A stretch of DNA of 64,000 nucleotides. Source: JBBQZU01 sp041749535. Its GTDB lineage: Bacteria; Bacteroidota; Bacteroidia; Flavobacteriales_D; Cryomorphaceae. The notes beneath the pieces are model-generated. The model was not told where the DNA came from, ran no database searches, and saw only the letters and a program-made list of their open reading frames with translations. The position numbers and the translations under genes were made by a program. This document shows, piece after piece, positions 1 through 8,633 of the stretch (within the stretch, counting starts at the first letter, position 1; every line of letters starts with the position of its first letter). The stretch is taken from the NCBI GenBank assembly GCA_041749535.1, contig JBGTBE010000066.1, positions 5,714-69,713 on the forward strand, read 5' to 3'.

Positions 1-94
1 GTGTGGTTTCTTCATCATCGTCATTGCAAGCAGTGAAAACGAACATTCCTGCAGCAAGGGCAAGAATTGAAAAAGGCTTCATAAGATTTGTCAT
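1..94 (-). CDS. Lipoprotein, 5' end only (unknown function)
   Basis: Only the first 31 codons lie in the window; the gene continues beyond position 1. Read on the minus strand from the ATG at 94, the product begins with a short hydrophobic stretch ending in FTAC, followed at once by a run of acidic residues (NDDDEE). This is a typical lipoprotein signal: the Cys would be lipidated, and the acidic run after it resembles the surface-export signal known for Bacteroidota lipoproteins. A second in-frame ATG at 82 gives an equally good signal peptide. The function cannot be judged from this fragment. The gene is divergent from the MORN-repeat gene at 310. Confidence 0.7.
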   Translation of the reverse strand, partial: MTNLMKPFSILALAAGMFVFTACNDDDEETT

Positions 95-208
95 AGTACT
101 TCGTTTGTTTTGATTTGTACTGCCTTAACATCGTTTATTTGAGGTTGTTCATTTGCCACAATGGCACAAAGTAGAATATAATAGGGTTCTTAGGCGTTAG
201 AAATGCGG

Positions 209-238
209 TTTGAATTGCTTCAAATTCTTATAAAATTG
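209..238 (+). promoter_or_regulatory. Putative promoter of the MORN-repeat gene
   Basis: A TTTG at 209-212 (-33 type) is followed after 18 bases by TAAAATTG at 231-238, one mismatch from the Bacteroidota -7 consensus TAnnTTTG. Transcription would start near 245, about 65 bases before the GTG start codon. The two-box arrangement with normal spacing makes this more credible than a lone box. Confidence 0.4.
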
Positions 239-309
239 AACAGAAGAATGTGTAGAAAAACCATGAGTGTCTTGTCTTTCGAGAATTATATTCATTCAAC
301 TTCGACAAC

Positions 310-1953
310 GTGAAAATATTGGAATCTTATTATGGTTGGGCACGCCTTCAGCGAAGGTTGTTACCCGCGTTTTTAGCATTCTTTTACATTTCTGTGGCTC
401 ATTCACAGGTGCAACCATATGTGGAATATTGGGACAAGGGCCAAAAATCAAAACGCACGGAAGGCACGTATCAGGCAGGTTTAGAGCATGGTGTCTGGAA
501 GCATTACTACCCCACAGGTCAGTTGAGAGAAGAACTACACTATTTGCTTGGCAGGCTCCATGGACCTTCGTTTAGCTACTATGAGACGGGTGTGCTGGAA
601 ACCAAAGGCCACTTTAAGTGGGACGAGGCAGACAGTCTTCACAGTGCCTGGTTCGAAAGCGGCAACCCCAAAGAAGAAGGATACTACAAGGAGGGTGCAA
701 AGGCAGGTATTTGGACCTATTGGTACCCCGACTCAGTGAAGCGATACCAAGAGAAGTATGATGGGAAAGCCGCACCCCACTTGCTGAATGCATGGAATCC
801 AAAGGGTGAGCAAACGATATCAAATGGAAGCGGGTACCTTGAGGAGTATTTTGACAATGGAAAATTGAGCACCCGTGAGACCTATACTGATGGAAAACTC
901 ACCGGACACTCGGAAACATGGTGGCCTGGAGGCGCCACTCGCACAGATGGCAATTACAAAGAAGGACTCAAGGAGGGCACCTGGACCTATTTCCTTGAAT
1001 CGGGTAAGAAATGGAAGATCACCACATTCACCAACGATACATTGAACGGTCCATTTCAAGATTTTTTTGACAATGAAGAAGCATCAACCAACGGGCATTT
1101 CAACATGGGGATGAAGGATGGCCAGTGGACTTTCTATCGCGATAGCGGACATATGGAAATGCAAGGCGAATTCATCAATGATAAGCGCCATGGAGACTGG
1201 ACGTACTGGTATAGCAGCGGTGTGGTACAAACAAGCGGCAGATGGGAGCATGGGAGAATGAATGGGGTGTGGGAGTATTTCTATTCGGATGGAACCCTAT
1301 GGAGAAGGGGCAATTACCGAGAAGATGCGAAAGATTCTATCTGGACCACTTGGTTCGAAAACGGCAATAAACTGCAGGAAGGAATGTACACCATGGGAAA
1401 AGAAGAAGGCTTGTGGAAGTCCTGGTATGAAAATGGAAGTCCCAAAGATGAAGGCTATTTTAAGGCAGGGCTCATAGATGGTGCATGGAAAGGATGGTTC
1501 CCGGATGGGAGCCCCAGCTACACAGGATATTGGTTGAACAATGCCAAGAATGGCAACTGGAAACACTGGAACGAAGAAGGCAGGCTTGAAGAAGATGCCT
1601 ATTACAAAAACGGCATTCTGAATGGACCATATGCCAAGTATTCGGCGGATGGTATACCCGAGATGCAGGGCGTTTTTTTAGAAGGGAAACCAAATGGGCA
1701 ATGGACGTATTATTTTCAGGAGGGAGGCAAAATGCGGGAAGCAAGCTACAAAGAGGGTATGCTGGAAGGCACGAGCCTTATGTACCATCGTCAAGGAGGG
1801 GCGGTGCAGCTTAAGGAGACATACCGCAACAACAAGCGCGATGGTATCAGTTACGAATATTCGCCCAGGGGCAATCTGCTCAGGTCAGTTGAGTATAGCA
1901 ATGGGCAGAGGGTAAGGGTGGTTGAAGACAATGTGCTTGAAGGCCCCAAGTAA
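310..1953 (+). CDS. Secreted MORN-repeat / YwqK-family protein
   Basis: The 547-residue product starts at a GTG and has an N-terminal hydrophobic segment ending in AHSQ, so it is probably exported through Sec. Nearly all the rest is a chain of roughly twenty repeats of about 23 residues with the pattern G-x-W-x-x-[YW]-[YF]-x-x-G-x-x-x-x-x-G-x-[YF]-x-x-G, that is, MORN_2 repeats of the kind annotated 'toxin-antitoxin system YwqK family antitoxin'. That name is misleading: no toxin is adjacent and the protein is exported. MORN arrays fold as extended beta-hairpin ribbons and may bind lipids or proteins; the role here is unknown. No catalytic domain and no type IX sorting domain is visible. It is transcribed alone, ahead of the rimP promoter. 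Confidence 0.8.
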   Translation: MKILESYYGWARLQRRLLPAFLAFFYISVAHSQVQPYVEYWDKGQKSKRTEGTYQAGLEHGVWKHYYPTGQLREELHYLLGRLHGPSFSYYETGVLETKGHFKWDEADSLHSAWFESGNPKEEGYYKEGAKAGIWTYWYPDSVKRYQEKYDGKAAPHLLNAWNPKGEQTISNGSGYLEEYFDNGKLSTRETYTDGKLTGHSETWWPGGATRTDGNYKEGLKEGTWTYFLESGKKWKITTFTNDTLNGPFQDFFDNEEASTNGHFNMGMKDGQWTFYRDSGHMEMQGEFINDKRHGDWTYWYSSGVVQTSGRWEHGRMNGVWEYFYSDGTLWRRGNYREDAKDSIWTTWFENGNKLQEGMYTMGKEEGLWKSWYENGSPKDEGYFKAGLIDGAWKGWFPDGSPSYTGYWLNNAKNGNWKHWNEEGRLEEDAYYKNGILNGPYAKYSADGIPEMQGVFLEGKPNGQWTYYFQEGGKMREASYKEGMLEGTSLMYHRQGGAVQLKETYRNNKRDGISYEYSPRGNLLRSVEYSNGQRVRVVEDNVLEGPK

Positions 1954-1982
1954 ATCACATTTCTCAATTTCAAAAATATGCA

Positions 1983-1990
1983 TACATTTG
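1983..1990 (+). promoter_or_regulatory. Putative -7 box of the rimP-nusA-infB operon
   Basis: TACATTTG matches the Bacteroidota -7 consensus TAnnTTTG exactly. Transcription would begin near 1996, leaving a leader of about 50 bases that contains the hairpin at 2013-2030. No clear -33 TTTG was found. Confidence 0.5.
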
Positions 1991-2012
1991 CAGCGCTGAA
2001 AAGCAAGATTAT

Positions 2013-2040
2013 GAGGGGCCGGAGCCCCTCTTTTTATTCT
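2013..2040 (+). terminator. Terminator-like hairpin in the rimP leader
   Basis: GAGGGGC (2013-2019) and GCCCCTC (2024-2030) form a perfect 7-bp GC-rich stem around a 4-base loop, followed directly by TTTTTATTCTT. It has the form of an intrinsic terminator. It could end transcription of the MORN gene, but because it lies downstream of the predicted rimP promoter it may also act as an attenuator of the rimP operon. Confidence 0.7.
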
Positions 2041-2047
2041 TATTACT

Positions 2048-2515
2048 TTGATCACCGAAAAGAAAATACGCCAGCTTATTGCCGAAAAGATTGAAGGTAC
2101 TGAGTATTATATTCTCAGTCTGGAAATAAAGCCCGGCAATGGTATTGTTGTAGAATTGGAGAGCAGCGGGCCTGTGTCTATATCAGATTGTGTGGATATA
2201 AGCAGGCAAATAGAGCACAACCTGGACCGTGAGGCCGAGGACTTTTCATTGCAGGTTTCATCGCCCGGGCTTGACAAACCCCTGCGGCATTTTAAGCAGT
2301 ACATCAAGAATTTAGGCCGCGATCTAAAAATTATGCGCACGAATGGTACTGAGATAGAAGGTACTGTGACAGCTGCAGATGAAAGCGGAATTACACTTCA
2401 CACCGTTCGCAAAGAGCGGGTGGAAGGAAAGAAGAAAAAGGAACTGATAGAAGAAAACCATCAGTTGAGTTACCCGGAAATAAAACAAGCCAAAATAATC
2501 ATCAACTTCAAATAA
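2048..2515 (+). CDS. rimP: Ribosome maturation factor RimP
   Basis: The 155-residue product has the length and order expected of RimP, which binds the 30S subunit and assists its maturation. The N-terminal domain contains GIVVELES and the ISDCVDISRQIE segment. The family hallmark follows as LQVSSPGLDKPL (about residues 75-86), and then an SH3-like C-terminal domain with a Lys/Glu-rich segment. The start is a TTG at 2048; no in-frame ATG lies near it. It is the first gene of rimP-nusA-infB, a conserved bacterial order, with six bases between it and nusA. Confidence 0.93.
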   Translation: MITEKKIRQLIAEKIEGTEYYILSLEIKPGNGIVVELESSGPVSISDCVDISRQIEHNLDREAEDFSLQVSSPGLDKPLRHFKQYIKNLGRDLKIMRTNGTEIEGTVTAADESGITLHTVRKERVEGKKKKELIEENHQLSYPEIKQAKIIINFK

Positions 2516-2521
2516 ACCACC

Positions 2522-3757
2522 ATGAGCGATATCAATCTGTTCGATTCGTTCGCTGAATTCAAGGAATTCAAGAACATCGACCGCGAAACCATGATGCGCA
2601 TCCTCGAGGATGTGTTTCGCAATATGCTGATAAAGCGTTACGGCAATGACGACAATTTCGACATCATCATAAACCCCGATGAAGGTGACCTTGAAATTTG
2701 GCGAAACCGTGAGATTGTTCCAGATGGAGAAGTGGAAGATGACAACCGACAGATAGCCTATACCAGCGCGATAAAAATAGAGCCAGACTTTGAAGTGGGC
2801 GAAGAAGTGAGCGAGGAGCTTAAGCTTGAATTTTTTGGCCGCCGAAGTATTCTCGCCATGCGTCAGAATCTCGTTTCCCGCATTTTGGAACTCGAAAAAG
2901 ACAGTTTGTACAAAAAGTACAGTCAGCGCGTTGGCGATATCATCACTGGAGAGGTGTATCAGGTTTGGAAGCGCGAAGTGCTGCTTCTTGACGATGAAGG
3001 CAATGAACTCATTTTGCCAAAGCAGGAACAAATACCATCCGATTATTTTAAAAAGGGCGATGCTGTGCGGGCTGTGGTAGCTAAGGTAGAGATGCGCAAC
3101 AACAACCCTGTGGTTATTCTGTCGCGCACGGCTCCAGAGTTCTTGGAGCGATTGTTCGAAATGGAAGTTCCCGAAGTTTTTGATGGATTGATCACTATTA
3201 AGAAAATAGTTCGTGTGCCTGGTGAAAGGGCCAAAGTTGCAGTAGAATCATATGACGACCGCATAGACCCTGTGGGTGCTTGTGTAGGTATGAAGGGATC
3301 TAGGATTCACAGCATCGTGCGCGAGCTTAAAAATGAGAATATAGATGTAATAAACTACACTTCTAATACGCAACTGCTTATACAGCGCGCGCTCAGCCCT
3401 GCCAAAATCACGAATATAAAGCTGAATGAAGAGAGCAAGAAAGCTGAGGTTTTCCTCAAACCAGATCAGGTTTCTCTCGCCATTGGCAAAGGAGGCCACA
3501 ATATAAAGCTGGCTGGCAAGCTCACAGGATACGAACTCGATGTGTACCGCGAAAGCGATGCAGGCGATGAAGATGTGGATTTGGAAGAATTTGCAGATGA
3601 AATTGAAGGCTGGATTATTGACGAACTTAAGTCAGTAGGCCTCGATACAGCACGCAGTGTGTTGGAACTGACTAAGGAAGAGCTTGTTTCTAGAACTGAT
3701 CTGGAAGAAGAAACTGTAGCAGAAATCCTAAAAATACTCAGAGAAGAGTTGGAATAA
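2522..3757 (+). CDS. nusA: Transcription termination/antitermination factor NusA
   Basis: The product is 411 residues. It has the NusA N-terminal RNA-polymerase-binding domain (residues 1 to about 130, with LDEVF-like helix and FGRRSILAMRQNL), an S1 domain around 135-200 (GDIITGEVYQVWKREVLLL), and two KH domains. The first KH carries DPVGACVGMKGSRIHSIV and the second carries LAIGKGGHNIKLAGKLTG. The C-terminus is short and acidic, with a helix-hairpin-helix-like segment but without the two acidic repeats of E. coli NusA, which is normal outside Proteobacteria. It modulates pausing, termination and ribosomal RNA antitermination. It sits between rimP and infB. Confidence 0.95.
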   Translation: MSDINLFDSFAEFKEFKNIDRETMMRILEDVFRNMLIKRYGNDDNFDIIINPDEGDLEIWRNREIVPDGEVEDDNRQIAYTSAIKIEPDFEVGEEVSEELKLEFFGRRSILAMRQNLVSRILELEKDSLYKKYSQRVGDIITGEVYQVWKREVLLLDDEGNELILPKQEQIPSDYFKKGDAVRAVVAKVEMRNNNPVVILSRTAPEFLERLFEMEVPEVFDGLITIKKIVRVPGERAKVAVESYDDRIDPVGACVGMKGSRIHSIVRELKNENIDVINYTSNTQLLIQRALSPAKITNIKLNEESKKAEVFLKPDQVSLAIGKGGHNIKLAGKLTGYELDVYRESDAGDEDVDLEEFADEIEGWIIDELKSVGLDTARSVLELTKEELVSRTDLEEETVAEILKILREELE

Positions 3758-3778
3758 TAACCTTTAACGCTTATTTAG

Positions 3779-3786
3779 TACTTTCG
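3779..3786 (+). promoter_or_regulatory. Putative internal promoter before infB (TACTTTCG box)
   Basis: TACTTTCG, one mismatch from TAnnTTTG, lies 22 bases upstream of the infB ATG. The same TTTCG variant recurs ahead of several other genes in the window (31346, 50874, 63507), which supports reading it as a real -7 form. It would give a leader of about 17 bases and let infB be expressed apart from rimP-nusA. Confidence 0.4.
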
Positions 3787-3808
3787 CAGCCGGAAGTGAA
3801 AATTTAAT

Positions 3809-6577
3809 ATGCCAGGAACATCCTCACCAGTACGACTCAGCAAAGCGGCCAAAGAATTCAACGTAGCAGTAGGTACGCTGGTTGAATTTTTGACTTCGAA
3901 AGGGGTTGCAGTAGAAAACAATCCCAATACCAAGATCGACAACGAGTCTTACGAACTTCTCATAGGTGAATTTCAAGGGTCTAAACAGATCAAGGAGAAG
4001 TCCAAGCTTGTTGGTATGTCAGGCACCAAGAGAGAGACGATTACCCTGGAAAGAGAACGCCCTGCAGAAACTCCCCGTGCTGATGAAGATGCGGGCGAGG
4101 AAGTGTTGATAAAGAATGTACAGGGAACTGATGAGGACATTATCAAACCTACCGTAGCGAAGAAAGTGGGTGTTTCGGTAGTTGGCAAAATAGACCTGGA
4201 AAAAACCAAGAAGCCGGCACCGGCAAAGGCTGAACCTCCGAAAAAAGAAGAGAAGAAAGAACCTATTGTAGAAAGCAAAACTGAGGAACCTAAGCAGAAG
4301 GCAGAGACGGCAAATGCAGTAGAGAAAGAGAAAGAAGCCCCGGTTGAGAATACCCCGGAGCAAGAGAAGCCTGTGGTGCAAGAAAAGCCCAAAGCGACTG
4401 AAGAAGTAGAGCGGGAAACCTACAAAACCGTTTACAACAAGTTATCCGGCTTGACAGTAGTCGGCAAAATTGCACTACCTGAGAAACCTCAGAAGGTTGC
4501 CAAACCTGTAGTAAGCACCAACCCCGATACTGAAACCCAGCAAGGTAAACGCAAACGCAAACGCATTGCTCCCAAGGCAGGAGCTCCTAAACCCCAGCAG
4601 CAAGACAATCGAGGCAAAGACCAAAAGGGTGGACCAAAGAAAGGTCAGATAGCGAGAGGTGGAATAGTAAAGGAAGTAAGCAAGGAAGATATAGACCGTG
4701 AGCTTAAGGAAACCCTCGCAAAAATGAGCGGAGGCAACAAGAGCAAAGGTGCCAAGCAAAGAAGGGCGAAGCGCGATGAGCACAGCAGAGACGCAGCTTC
4801 AAGACAACAGGAAGCCGAAGCACAGTCTAGAATATTGCGCCTTACCGAATTCGTTACCGTTTCCGATTTGGCTTCGCTGATGAATGTGCAGCCTATTGAT
4901 GTAATCAAAAAGTGCATGGACTTAGGCATCATCGCCAGCATAAACCAGCGAATCGATGCAGAAACCATTGCCATTGTAGCTGAAGAATTTGACTTTGAAG
5001 TCGAATTCACTTCTGCTGAAGTGCAGGAAGCCATCCCGGTTTTGGAAGACCGTGAAGAAGACCTTTTGGTTCGGGCACCCATTGTAACAGTAATGGGTCA
5101 CGTAGACCACGGTAAGACATCACTCCTCGACTATGTGCGAAAGGAGAATGTAATAGCAGGAGAAGCTGGAGGAATAACCCAGCACATTGGTGCATACAAT
5201 GTAATGCTCAACAATGGCCGTCAAATAACTTTCCTTGATACTCCTGGTCACGAGGCATTTACAGCCATGCGTGCAAGGGGTGCACAGGTCACTGACCTTG
5301 CCATTATTGTGGTTGCCGCTGATGATGAGGTAATGCCTCAAACCCGGGAAGCCATCAACCATGCACAGGCAGCAGGAATACCTATGGTATTTGCAATTAA
5401 TAAGATTGATAAGAACGGAGCCAACCCTGAGAAGATCAAGGAGCAACTGGCGGGAATGAATATACTTGTTGAAGATTGGGGTGGCAAGTTTCAGAGTCAG
5501 GAGATTTCTGCAAAGCAAGGTACCAATGTGGAAGAACTTCTGGAGAAGGTACTTCTCGAAGCCGATATTCTTGACCTAAAAGCCAATCCCAATAAACTCG
5601 CAGTGGGAACTATCATTGAATCTTCCCTTGACAAAGGGCGGGGATATGTGTGTACAATGCTTGTGGAAGGTGGAACGTTGAAGGTGGGCGATGTCGTGCT
5701 TGCCGGCCACTATACGGGTAAGGTGAAAGCCATGTTCAACGAACGTGGTCAGGAGATAAAAGCTGCAGGTCCAGCCCAGCCGGTCTCGATGCTGGGACTC
5801 AATGGCGCCCCTAATGCAGGCGATAAGTTCAATGTGATGGAAGATGAGCGCGAAGCGCGAAATCTTGCAGCCCGTCGTGAACAGCTGCAGCGAGAGCAAG
5901 GCGTAAGAACCAAAAAACATATTACCCTCGACGAAATTGGACGACGTATAAAACTTGGCGATTTCAAAGAACTCAACATTATCCTGAAAGGAGATGTGGA
6001 CGGGTCTGTAGAGGCGCTAACCGATTCGCTCCAAAAACTCTCTACGGAGAAAATTCAGGTCAATGTGATTCACAAAGCGGTGGGTCAGATAACAGAAAGC
6101 GATGTACTGCTCGCTACCGCTTCAGATGCTATCATAATAGGTTTCCAGGTGCGACCTTCCGCAAGTGCAAGGCGTATCGCTGAGAAAGAGCAGATTCAGA
6201 TTAAGATCTATTCTGTAATCTATGCAGCTATTGAAGATGTAAAAGACGCAATGGAAGGAATGCTCGACGCGAAAATCGAAGAGCAAATTACCGGTAATGC
6301 CGAGATTAGGGAGACTTTCAAAATAACCAAAGTAGGCACCATTGCAGGTTGTTTCGTAACCGATGGCAAGCTAAACCGCAACTCCAAAGTGAGAATTATC
6401 CGCGATGGAATCGTGGTGTACACCGGACATCTCGGCAGCTTGAAGCGCTTTAAGGACGATGTGAAGGAAGTGTCGAAAGGGTACGAATGTGGTCTGAACA
6501 TTGATAAGTTCAATGACGTGAAAGTGGGCGACATCGTAGAAGCATTCGAAGAAGTAGAAGTGAAGCAAACGCTGTAA
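3809..6577 (+). CDS. infB: Translation initiation factor IF-2
   Basis: The product is 922 residues. IF-2 is the GTPase that places initiator tRNA on the ribosome. An N-terminal IF2_N domain (residues 1-55) is followed by a long, charged, Lys/Glu/Pro-rich linker to about residue 340, then a second IF2_N-like domain and the G domain. The P-loop GHVDHGKT is at 430-437, followed by the G3 motif DTPGHEAF and the G4 motif NKID. Domains II-IV follow, including the fMet-tRNA-binding C2 region (GFQVRPSASARRIAEKE nearby). The linker is unstructured and varies between species. It ends the rimP-nusA-infB operon and is convergent with the SPOR gene. Confidence 0.97.
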   Translation: MPGTSSPVRLSKAAKEFNVAVGTLVEFLTSKGVAVENNPNTKIDNESYELLIGEFQGSKQIKEKSKLVGMSGTKRETITLERERPAETPRADEDAGEEVLIKNVQGTDEDIIKPTVAKKVGVSVVGKIDLEKTKKPAPAKAEPPKKEEKKEPIVESKTEEPKQKAETANAVEKEKEAPVENTPEQEKPVVQEKPKATEEVERETYKTVYNKLSGLTVVGKIALPEKPQKVAKPVVSTNPDTETQQGKRKRKRIAPKAGAPKPQQQDNRGKDQKGGPKKGQIARGGIVKEVSKEDIDRELKETLAKMSGGNKSKGAKQRRAKRDEHSRDAASRQQEAEAQSRILRLTEFVTVSDLASLMNVQPIDVIKKCMDLGIIASINQRIDAETIAIVAEEFDFEVEFTSAEVQEAIPVLEDREEDLLVRAPIVTVMGHVDHGKTSLLDYVRKENVIAGEAGGITQHIGAYNVMLNNGRQITFLDTPGHEAFTAMRARGAQVTDLAIIVVAADDEVMPQTREAINHAQAAGIPMVFAINKIDKNGANPEKIKEQLAGMNILVEDWGGKFQSQEISAKQGTNVEELLEKVLLEADILDLKANPNKLAVGTIIESSLDKGRGYVCTMLVEGGTLKVGDVVLAGHYTGKVKAMFNERGQEIKAAGPAQPVSMLGLNGAPNAGDKFNVMEDEREARNLAARREQLQREQGVRTKKHITLDEIGRRIKLGDFKELNIILKGDVDGSVEALTDSLQKLSTEKIQVNVIHKAVGQITESDVLLATASDAIIIGFQVRPSASARRIAEKEQIQIKIYSVIYAAIEDVKDAMEGMLDAKIEEQITGNAEIRETFKITKVGTIAGCFVTDGKLNRNSKVRIIRDGIVVYTGHLGSLKRFKDDVKEVSKGYECGLNIDKFNDVKVGDIVEAFEEVEVKQTL

Positions 6578-6616
6578 GCGTCTCAGCCTCTCTTTTTACA
6601 ATACAAGAATGCTGGT

Positions 6617-7081
6617 TTATAATTTGCCCTTGCCGAGGTGAGGAAGCGCAATTTGATCAGCCACGATGTATGAACCGGGGTAAACTTGTAAAATTTCCCT
6701 TTTGAATTTCTCAGCCTCGGTGCGTGTTCTGAAATCTCCTACCCTCAACCTAAAGTTTGGCGCCAAATAGGTAACATAAGCGCCCACTTCGGGATTGATC
6801 CGTAAAAAATCAGCCCTTGCCTTATTGGCTTCATTTCTTGAACCGAAAAAAATCTGAACCCTGAAGCCGTCCATAGGCGTCGGGTTGGCTTTTTTCAGAG
6901 AATCCATAAGGGCTATGCGAGAATCCTGAACAAAACGAATGTTCCCATCTTTCTGCGATGAAGCTGTTCCAATAACAGTCTGCTTGCCATCTGGGGCGTA
7001 CAATCTCCAATCTTCATTTTGTGCTGTCACTGCGCTACAAATCAGAGCTGCAGCGAAAAGAAGAAGATTATTTTTCCACAT
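6617..7081 (-). CDS. Secreted SPOR-domain protein
   Basis: The 154-residue product begins with a signal peptide (MWKNNLLLFAAALICSAVTAQ). Its C-terminal two thirds form a SPOR domain: GFRVQIFFGSRNEANKARA, then a hydrophobic strand VTYLAPNFRLRVGDFRTRTEAEKF. SPOR domains bind denuded peptidoglycan glycan strands at division sites, so a periplasmic wall-associated role is likely. A longer start at 7111 is possible, but that codon falls inside the predicted promoter box (7105-7112), so I chose the ATG at 7081. It is divergent from the respiratory operon and probably not part of it. Confidence 0.85.
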   Translation of the reverse strand: MWKNNLLLFAAALICSAVTAQNEDWRLYAPDGKQTVIGTASSQKDGNIRFVQDSRIALMDSLKKANPTPMDGFRVQIFFGSRNEANKARADFLRINPEVGAYVTYLAPNFRLRVGDFRTRTEAEKFKREILQVYPGSYIVADQIALPHLGKGKL

Positions 7082-7104
7082 AGAATACCTTTTCAAGATG
7101 ACTG

Positions 7105-7112
7105 CAAACATA
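7105..7112 (-). promoter_or_regulatory. Putative -7 box of the SPOR gene
   Basis: On the minus strand this reads TATGTTTG, an exact match to TAnnTTTG. The predicted start of transcription lies about 17 bases before the ATG at 7081, which supports the shorter start of the protein. Confidence 0.45.
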
Positions 7113-7274
7113 GTGCAAATCGTATGGTTCCGATTTTGATCGAACGTAGACGGTTTTGAATATTCTGATAATGTGCTGTAAAGCAGGTAGATATATTTTG
7201 TTTAGAATGATTATAAATTGCTGTCAGCGGCATGAATTTCAGTTGAATAAACGGCCATGAAATAAGGTTTCTAT

Positions 7275-7282
7275 TAAATTTG
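7275..7282 (+). promoter_or_regulatory. Putative -7 box of the act-cox operon
   Basis: TAAATTTG matches the Bacteroidota -7 consensus exactly and lies about 44 bases upstream of the actA ATG. No convincing -33 TTTG was seen. It is the only good box between the divergent SPOR gene and actA and would drive the 11.5-kb respiratory operon. Confidence 0.45.
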
Positions 7283-7325
7283 CGCCAAAATTCAAGCGTC
7301 GGAATATCCGAAAATCAAGCGAGGT

Positions 7326-8615
7326 ATGATTCGAACTCCAAAGGAACTTCTGCTGGTTCTAAAAACGTTAAGCATAGCGCTGCTAGTAGCAGGTGGGATA
7401 GGGATAAGTGATGTCGCAGCGCAGGATGGCGAGAAGCTTTTCAAGGCAAACTGTGCCTCCTGCCACAAAGTAGACCAGAACCTTACGGGCCCGGCACTCA
7501 AAGGTGTGCGGGAAAGATGGGCTGGTAAGGAAGAGCTACTTTACCTTTGGATTAAGAACCCAAATGCAGCCATCGCCACCGGCGACTCTTATGTAAAAAC
7601 CCTCGTAGCCACATGGCAACCTAAGGCTGGTATCATGGCTGCCCAAGCAGTAAATGATGCTGATATTACGGCCATCCTTGATTACATTGACAATTGGGTT
7701 CCACCAGCCCCACCAGTGGGTACACCTATTGATGTACCTGCGGGAGCGCCTGTTGATGGAGGATTGTCTACCACCTGGCTTCTCATTGTACTCTTTATCC
7801 TTCTCATTTTAGTGTTTTCTCTTTGGGGAGTTAGGTCTTCACTGGGAAGGCTCAACAACTCCATGCGAGAAGCGCAGGGGCTCGAAGTTGAAGAAGAACT
7901 CACTTTCGGTCAGCAATCCAGAAATTGGCTGTTTGAGAACAAGGTTTTTGTTTCAATCGGTGGAATTCTTGTGGTGGTATACATGGTTACACTTGGCTGG
8001 GATGCCCTTTTGGGTGTTGGTGTTTACACAGGATATACGCCAGAGCAGCCTATTAAATTTAACCACACCCTCCACGCCGGAGAGAATGGAATCGCCTGTG
8101 TATATTGTCACCACAGTGCTACAAAGAGCAAGCACGCCGGAATACCTTCAGCCAATATTTGTATGAATTGCCATAAAGGGATCAATCAGGGCCGCACAGA
8201 AGAAGGCACTGCAGAAATCCAAAAAATATACGCTGCTGTGGGTTGGAATCCCGACGAAATGGCATTTACAGGAGAAGAAAACCCAATAGAATGGGTAAAA
8301 GTGCACAACCTTCCAGACCATGCTTACTTCAACCATGCACAGCATTATGTAGTAGGTCAGATAGAATGTCAGGAGTGTCATGGAGAAATACAAAAGGATT
8401 ACACTGTTGCAGGGCAATTTGCACCCCTTACCATGGGATGGTGTATAGATTGTCACAACCGCACAGAAGTAAAAATGGAGAACAATGGCTATTACGACGA
8501 AGTTCATAAGCGGCTTGTTGACCACAACAAAGAAGAGCTTAAGAAATACCTCGAAGATGGAACCATCACAGCGCGCGAACTCGGAGGTTGGGAATGTGCT
8601 AAATGTCACTATTAA
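7326..8615 (+). CDS. actA: Alternative complex III subunit ActA, six-heme cytochrome c
   Basis: The 429-residue product carries six CxxCH heme-attachment motifs. After a signal peptide (about 1-32), a class I monoheme domain has CASCH at 43-47, with a possible Met ligand in KAGIM. Two membrane segments follow (about 148-168 and 206-230). The last part is a five-heme domain with CVYCH (258), CMNCH (279), CQECH (348), CIDCH (373) and CAKCH (424). Fusion of a monoheme domain to the pentaheme ActA is a Bacteroidota feature, consistent with direct electron transfer to the aa3 oxidase in the structurally characterised Flavobacterium johnsoniae supercomplex. It carries electrons from the ActB iron-sulfur clusters and is the first gene of the operon. 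Confidence 0.93.
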   Translation: MIRTPKELLLVLKTLSIALLVAGGIGISDVAAQDGEKLFKANCASCHKVDQNLTGPALKGVRERWAGKEELLYLWIKNPNAAIATGDSYVKTLVATWQPKAGIMAAQAVNDADITAILDYIDNWVPPAPPVGTPIDVPAGAPVDGGLSTTWLLIVLFILLILVFSLWGVRSSLGRLNNSMREAQGLEVEEELTFGQQSRNWLFENKVFVSIGGILVVVYMVTLGWDALLGVGVYTGYTPEQPIKFNHTLHAGENGIACVYCHHSATKSKHAGIPSANICMNCHKGINQGRTEEGTAEIQKIYAAVGWNPDEMAFTGEENPIEWVKVHNLPDHAYFNHAQHYVVGQIECQECHGEIQKDYTVAGQFAPLTMGWCIDCHNRTEVKMENNGYYDEVHKRLVDHNKEELKKYLEDGTITARELGGWECAKCHY

Positions 8616-8633
8616 ACCAAGTAGTAAAATACA

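Noticed and set aside
155..167. Small palindromic stem (TGCCA-CAA-TGGCA) upstream of the MORN gene
   Set aside because: Only five base pairs, with no T-run and no second copy; too weak to call a regulatory site.
310..1953. Toxin-antitoxin reading of the MORN-repeat gene
   Set aside because: The protein has a signal peptide and no toxin gene is adjacent; the name comes from the repeat family only.
2324..3031. Long minus-strand open frame (235 codons) across nusA
   Set aside because: It is the antisense shadow of nusA, whose plus-strand frame has clear S1 and KH domains.
4019..4381. Minus-strand open frames opposite the infB linker
   Set aside because: The Lys/Glu-rich linker gives long antisense frames of Phe/Leu/Ser composition, which is a codon-bias artefact.
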